NCBI GenBank assembly: GCA_903918375.1
Contig: CAIXED010000008.1
Coordinates: 62,001-126,000 of the forward strand
Direction of reading: 5' to 3'
Source: an uncultured Pseudomonadota bacterium
GTDB taxonomy: Bacteria > Pseudomonadota > Gammaproteobacteria > Methylococcales > Methylomonadaceae
Length of the DNA: 64,000 nt
This document shows, piece by piece, positions 60,061 through 64,000 of this stretch (position 1 is its first letter; each line of letters starts with the position of its first letter). A program made the translations under genes and the position numbers. The notes beneath the pieces were generated by a model, which worked only from the letters and a program-made list of their open reading frames with translations, was not told the origin of the DNA and ran no database searches.

Positions 60061-61130
60061 TAAAGCGCTTCGATACAACCTTGTTTCACGTGGAACACTT
60101 TGTAATTCTCTATGGCGCTTAAGTCGCCAAACTCTTCTAAGCTGGTGCTAGTCATAAAAACTTGGCATCCGAGCGTATCTAGGTATTTTAGCAATTTTGA
60201 CCTGTTAACAGTATCCAATTCGGCAGTTAAATCATCAATCAAAATGCAGCAGTTATTTTGGGCTTCGCGGTTCAATAAATTCACTTGCGAAAGCATCAGT
60301 GCCAGCATCAATAATTTTTGCTGGCCGCGTGATAAATAGTCTTTCGCCAGACGTTTATCGTGATAGGTCAGAAAGTCGGCGCGGTGTGGCCCATTGTGAG
60401 TAAAGCCATAGCGTAAGTCTCTATCTAGGTCGGATTTTAAAATATCCGCCAGCGCTTGTTTGTCATCCCACCCACAATTGAAGCGCAGCTCAATCTCACT
60501 GGTATCAAGAAATTGATTAGCCATTTCCAAAAACACCGGCTGTAACGCAGTAATGTAATCTTGGCGGTATTGATTAACGATTAAGCCGTATTGCAATAAC
60601 TCTTTATCCCAAGCCGCTAATTGATTTACTTGCTTGGTTTTTAACAACACATTGCGTTGTTGCAAGGCTTTACTGAATTTTCGCCAGTTAGGTAAAAAAT
60701 TGAGGTTGTGATTAAAAATCCCCCAATCCAAAAACTCACGGCGAATTTGAGCGCCAGCATCCAATAGCCGATAGCTTTTAGGATGTATCAATTGCACCGG
60801 CAGCGCATAAGCTAAATCAGCTTTCTGGCAATTTTCTTGATCGATGCGAATTTCTGCCTGTTTACCGTCAATCTTGATGCCAAGATGCACGGAACCATTG
60901 GCTTGACGATTTTGAGCAGCGACGATTAATTGTGGCTGCTCAAAACTGATGGCTTGTTTAACCTGATGGGTACGAAACGAACGGGCGCGACCTAAAATAA
61001 AAATCGCTTCCAGCAAAGCACTTTTACCGCTGGCATTGGCGCCTACGATTAAGTTAATCGTAGGCGAGGGGACTATACTGGCCGATTGGATGTTTCTGAC
61101 TGACAAAACATCCAGACTTAATAATGGCAT
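60060..61130 (-). CDS. recF: DNA repair ATPase RecF
   Basis: A 356-residue ABC/SMC-like ATPase that helps load RecA at gaps. Walker A GANASGKSALLEAI lies near residue 32, followed by FRTHQVKQ; the signature LSRGQQKLLMLALMLSQV and the Walker B stretch CCILIDDLTAELD are present near the C-terminus, then FMTSTS. It is eight bases after dnaN. The 3' end carries a full parS site. No truncation is seen. Confidence 0.96.
   Translation of the reverse strand: MPLLSLDVLSVRNIQSASIVPSPTINLIVGANASGKSALLEAIFILGRARSFRTHQVKQAISFEQPQLIVAAQNRQANGSVHLGIKIDGKQAEIRIDQENCQKADLAYALPVQLIHPKSYRLLDAGAQIRREFLDWGIFNHNLNFLPNWRKFSKALQQRNVLLKTKQVNQLAAWDKELLQYGLIVNQYRQDYITALQPVFLEMANQFLDTSEIELRFNCGWDDKQALADILKSDLDRDLRYGFTHNGPHRADFLTYHDKRLAKDYLSRGQQKLLMLALMLSQVNLLNREAQNNCCILIDDLTAELDTVNRSKLLKYLDTLGCQVFMTSTSLEEFGDLSAIENYKVFHVKQGCIEAL
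60082..60097. promoter_or_regulatory. parS site (full match)
   Basis: TGTTTCACGTGGAACA is the exact reverse complement of TGTTCCACGTGAAACA, within the ParB consensus. It lies inside the 3' end of recF, 22 bases beyond the other site. Two sites this close support ParB loading from here; parA and parB are about 36 kb away in the same window. Confidence 0.9.
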
Positions 61131-61138
61131 TGCTAAAT

Positions 61139-62242
61139 TTACATCCGCATCGGCATAACAATAAATTTAAACAGCGATTGTTCGGGTTCTTCGATGAAAC
61201 AACTGCTGGCATTAGCAGCAATCGTTAACATCGCCACATCTGAATCCAAATTAGACACCGCATCCAGCATATATTGAGAATTAAAGGAAATGCTTAAAGG
61301 CTCGCCTTCAAATTCAATCTGCAATTCTTCTTCAGCTTCATCGTGTTCTGGATTATGGGTGCTGAGTTTTAATAATTCAGCACTCATATCAAAGGTCACG
61401 CCTTTGAATTTCTCATTTGCCAAAATCGCCACACGGGTTAAGGCTTCGCGCAAAGCTTGTTTAGCAATCGGTAATGGTTTCATAAACGGTTGATTAAACA
61501 CTTTACTAAAATCAGGAAATTTAGCGTCTATCAGTTTGGAAGAGAACACCACATCTTTGTAGTAAAGCTTGATGTGATTATTGGAAAACTGCACATTAAT
61601 TTCCGCTTCTGCATCATCCAATAAACGGCTGATCTCTTGTACCGCTTTTCTGGGAATAATAATCCGCGCTTCATAGCCAGTTGCTTGGCCAATATCGTCT
61701 TCATAAATCGACAAACGATGGCCATCGGAAGCGACCATTTTCAAGCGGGTATTGCTGATATGCAGTAATAAACCGTTCAAGTAATAGCGCACATCTTGAT
61801 TAGCCATGCAGAACAGGGTTTTGTCCAAGGCTTTTTTGAATTTTCCCGCTGTTAATAAAAACTGATATTCGCTTTCAGACTCATTAAATTCTGGATAGTG
61901 TTCAGCTGGTAAGGTGCTTAATGAAAAACGGCTACGTCCTGAACTTAATTTCACTTTATCGTCATGTAGTTCAAATTTAATTTCAGCATTGGCTGGTAAC
62001 AAACGACAAATATCCAAAAACTTGCGTGCAGGCACAGTAATTTGCCCAGTAGATTCTATTGAATCGCTATTAAGTTTAGCGACAATCTGAATTTCAGTAT
62101 CGGTACCGGTCATTACCAACTGACCATCACTGACTTCAAGTAACACATTGGACAGAATCGGCATGGTTTGTCGTTTCTCGATAACGCTGACGATTTGTTG
62201 TAGCGCGGGCAAAATCTGATCTTTGCTAATAATAAATTTCAT
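61139..62242 (-). CDS. dnaN: DNA polymerase III sliding clamp (beta)
   Basis: A 367-residue clamp. It starts MKFIISKDQILPALQQIVSVIEKRQTMPILSNVLLE, ends EPEQSLFKFIVMPMRM and has three repeats of the clamp fold; RFSLSTLPAEHYPEF, YYLNGLLLHIS, VASDGHRL and the C-terminal hydrophobic cleft PMR that receives clamp-binding peptides are all recognisable. It lies downstream of oriC and 654 bp from dnaA. Confidence 0.97.
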   Translation of the reverse strand: MKFIISKDQILPALQQIVSVIEKRQTMPILSNVLLEVSDGQLVMTGTDTEIQIVAKLNSDSIESTGQITVPARKFLDICRLLPANAEIKFELHDDKVKLSSGRSRFSLSTLPAEHYPEFNESESEYQFLLTAGKFKKALDKTLFCMANQDVRYYLNGLLLHISNTRLKMVASDGHRLSIYEDDIGQATGYEARIIIPRKAVQEISRLLDDAEAEINVQFSNNHIKLYYKDVVFSSKLIDAKFPDFSKVFNQPFMKPLPIAKQALREALTRVAILANEKFKGVTFDMSAELLKLSTHNPEHDEAEEELQIEFEGEPLSISFNSQYMLDAVSNLDSDVAMLTIAANASSCFIEEPEQSLFKFIVMPMRM

Positions 62243-62896
62243 ATAAATATTTTTTATCTATTGTTACTACTATGTAAACAAAAAGCTGTGGAAAACCTAT
62301 TTTTTATCTTTAAAAACAAAGGCTTTAGCGTTTTTTAACCTGTTATTGATTAAACTGTTTGACTGTTAGCGGATTGTGGACAACAGCAAGTCATTAATTT
62401 CACTATGAGTTGTACACAGCTTTTTCCCATCATTAACCACATCTTGCTCACAATTTGCTGGCTATTATGGTTGAAACTGTTAGTTGTGGCTATCAAGGAA
62501 TTTGATTTTTAAGTATGGCTGATTTTTTTAAAAAACCAACAGCGGCAAATCTAAGCGCGATTAGTTTCGCTAGTAATAACTAAAAATATAGATTTTTATA
62601 TTTATTATTACTATTAGCAAAGCCATGTCTTGTGGAAAAGTCTATTTTTAATATAAAAATCAAGGTGATTTAACAAAATTAGTTCTGTAGATAATCAGGG
62701 TTTTTGCTTGTTTATAGATTGTGGATAAGCTCAAAGGCGATTTTTACTCCCATCTTGTCCACAGTTTTTACTTAGAGATGCTGACAACTTAATCACAACC
62801 GCCTTAGCTTGTGGATAAGTCGATTTTTGGGCATAAAAAAACCGACTGTACTGAAAAGTACAGTCGGTTTTTAGAGTGAATTAATTAAAAATCAGC
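62243..62896. other. oriC: Chromosomal replication origin (oriC)
   Basis: A 654-bp non-coding gap between dnaA and dnaN. Consensus DnaA boxes TGTGGATAA lie at 62720-62728 and 62810-62818, with near-consensus boxes TGTGGACAA (62375-62383), TTGTACACA (62410-62418), TGTGGAAAA (62287-62295 and 62631-62639) and TTGTCCACA (62755-62763). An almost pure A/T stretch lies around 62580-62616 and would serve as the unwinding element. No ORF is supported here. The dnaA terminator occupies its last part. Confidence 0.82.
62836..62872. terminator. Strong bidirectional terminator after dnaA
   Basis: AAAAACCGACTGTACT and AGTACAGTCGGTTTTT pair perfectly around a GAAA tetraloop. Runs of A and T on both sides make it a terminator in either direction. 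It lies 24 bases beyond the dnaA stop, shielding oriC from dnaA transcription. Confidence 0.9.
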
Positions 62897-64000
62897 TTAG
62901 TGGGACAAGGTTCGTAACAGATTTTTATAATCTTCTGCCATTTTCACATCTTCTTCTTTTAGCTCAGCAACCCGCTTACAAGCGTTAATAACGGTAGTGT
63001 GGTCACGACCACCAAACGCTTCACCAATTTCAGGATAACTGTGTGAAGTCAGCTCACGCGCTAAACACATCGCGATTTGTCGAGGTCTAGTAATCGATTG
63101 TTTACGGTTTTTCGACGACAAATCCGCCAGTCGGATTTTGAAATATTCTGCGACGGTTTTTTGAATGTTGTCGATGCTAACCAGTTTATCCTGCAAGCTA
63201 ATCAAATCATGCAAAGCTTCTTTGGTAAATTCCAAAGTGATGTCGCGGCCCGTAAATTGTGAATTGGCCATCACACGCCGCAAAGCACCTTCTAAATCAC
63301 GAACATTGGAAGGGATGCGCTTAGCAATGAAAAAAGCAATTTCCTGTTCCAGCTCTACACCGACTTGTTGCGCTTTTTTAATCAAAATCGCGGTACGGGT
63401 TTCTAAATCAGGCGGCTCAATCGCTACCGGTAAACCCCAGCTAAAGCGTGATTTCAATCTATCTTCCAAACCTTCAATTTCTTTTGGATATTTATCGCAA
63501 GTTAAAACTACCTGATGTTTTTGGTCGAGCAGATTATTAAAGGTATGAAAAAACTCTTCCTGCGAACGCTCTTTACCCGCTAAAAACTGAATATCGTCCA
63601 TCAGCAACACATCAATGTTGCGATAGTATTCTTTAAACTGGTTGATGCTGTTTTGCTGCAAGGCTTTGACCATGTCTTGCACAAACTTTTCAGAGTGCAA
63701 ATAAACGATGTTGGCATTAGGATTTTTCAACAACACCGCATTACCAATCGCGTGCATCAAGTGGGTTTTACCCAAGCCTGAGTTACCGTAAATAAACAGC
63801 GGGTTGTAGACTTTGCCGATGTTATCCGACACTGTCATCGACGCTGCTCTAGCCAATTGATTGGATTTACCTTCGACAAAGCTTTCAAAGGTAAAAGCTT
63901 TATTTAAAAAATTAGGCTGATTTTTTCTTGGCGCAGGGCCTTTAGTGATCACTGGTGCAGAAATGGTCGCTGCTTTTTTGCTACCAATTTCAAAATGTAC
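62897..64000 (-). CDS. dnaA: Chromosomal replication initiator DnaA (5' end outside window)
   Basis: The visible 367 residues are the AAA+ and DNA-binding parts; the frame runs through the right edge ([14 protein letters not shown] upstream of the linker), so domain I and part of II are missing. Walker [11 protein letters not shown], Walker [13 protein letters not shown], sensor [15 protein letters not shown] and domain IV with [13 protein letters not shown] and the box-binding [13 protein letters not shown] are present. It ends TLSH, and the strong terminator follows. DnaA would bind the boxes in the adjacent gap. Confidence 0.97.
   Translation of the reverse strand, partial: VHFEIGSKKAATISAPVITKGPAPRKNQPNFLNKAFTFESFVEGKSNQLARAASMTVSDNIGKVYNPLFIYGNSGLGKTHLMHAIGNAVLLKNPNANIVYLHSEKFVQDMVKALQQNSINQFKEYYRNIDVLLMDDIQFLAGKERSQEEFFHTFNNLLDQKHQVVLTCDKYPKEIEGLEDRLKSRFSWGLPVAIEPPDLETRTAILIKKAQQVGVELEQEIAFFIAKRIPSNVRDLEGALRRVMANSQFTGRDITLEFTKEALHDLISLQDKLVSIDNIQKTVAEYFKIRLADLSSKNRKQSITRPRQIAMCLARELTSHSYPEIGEAFGGRDHTTVINACKRVAELKEEDVKMAEDYKNLLRTLSH

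Overview
The window is chromosomal DNA from a gammaproteobacterium of roughly mid-40s percent GC. The order mnmG-rsmG-parA-parB-atpIBEFHAGDC-glmU-glmS and the dnaA-dnaN-recF-gyrB block are classic origin-proximal gammaproteobacterial gene orders. Several accessory families (an AP2-like repeat protein, an MNIO/HvfC metallophore-type cluster, a CreA protein, an RND metal pump with a P-II gene) would suit a Methylococcales methanotroph, but that assignment is inference only.

Layout. 1-5.3 kb: end of a trpC cluster, an APH-like kinase, an orphan PD-(D/E)XK protein that may sit in an integron-type cassette, and a MazEF-like pair. 5.4-11.3 kb: czcCBA-type heavy-metal RND operon plus a P-II-like gene. 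11.6-26.7 kb: a leftward block comprising a MetF-like reductase, glmS, glmU, the complete ATP synthase operon, parBA, rsmG and mnmG. 26.7-37.9 kb: arfA with a 23-bp hairpin inside its ORF, ribA, a Lon-like protease, peroxiredoxin, nadC, ampD, lspA, ileS and pyrE. 37.9-45.1 kb: a glyoxalase I-HemW fusion, a DUF692/DUF2063 peptide-modification operon with its Cys/His/Met-rich precursor, nth, thyA, creA and two copies of a 200-225-bp repeat. 45.3-57.5 kb: a defence island with a RecQ-like helicase fused to a phosphoribosyltransferase plus a DprA-like partner, an Rpn-family nuclease with a decayed second copy, a type I restriction-modification operon whose hsdS is split by a 99-bp MITE, and an AbiF/Abi_2 HEPN protein next to a possible small RNA. 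57.5-64 kb: gyrB, recF, dnaN, oriC and the 5'-truncated dnaA, with two parS sites between gyrB and recF.

How the genes work together. DnaA-box-containing oriC, the parS sites and ParAB form the replication and segregation apparatus. The ATP synthase and glmUS genes are standard neighbours. The four-gene leftward operon at 42.4-39.7 kb (precursor peptide, DedA membrane protein, MNIO enzyme, HvfC-type partner) is best read as a bufferin/oxazolin-like, probably copper-handling, RiPP pathway. The 45-57 kb region collects several independent anti-invader functions. The candidates most worth following are the RecQ-PRTase/DprA pair, the MNIO operon with DedA, the AbiF protein with its adjacent terminator-bounded RNA candidate, and the self-truncating arfA message. 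No tRNA, rRNA or CRISPR array was seen.
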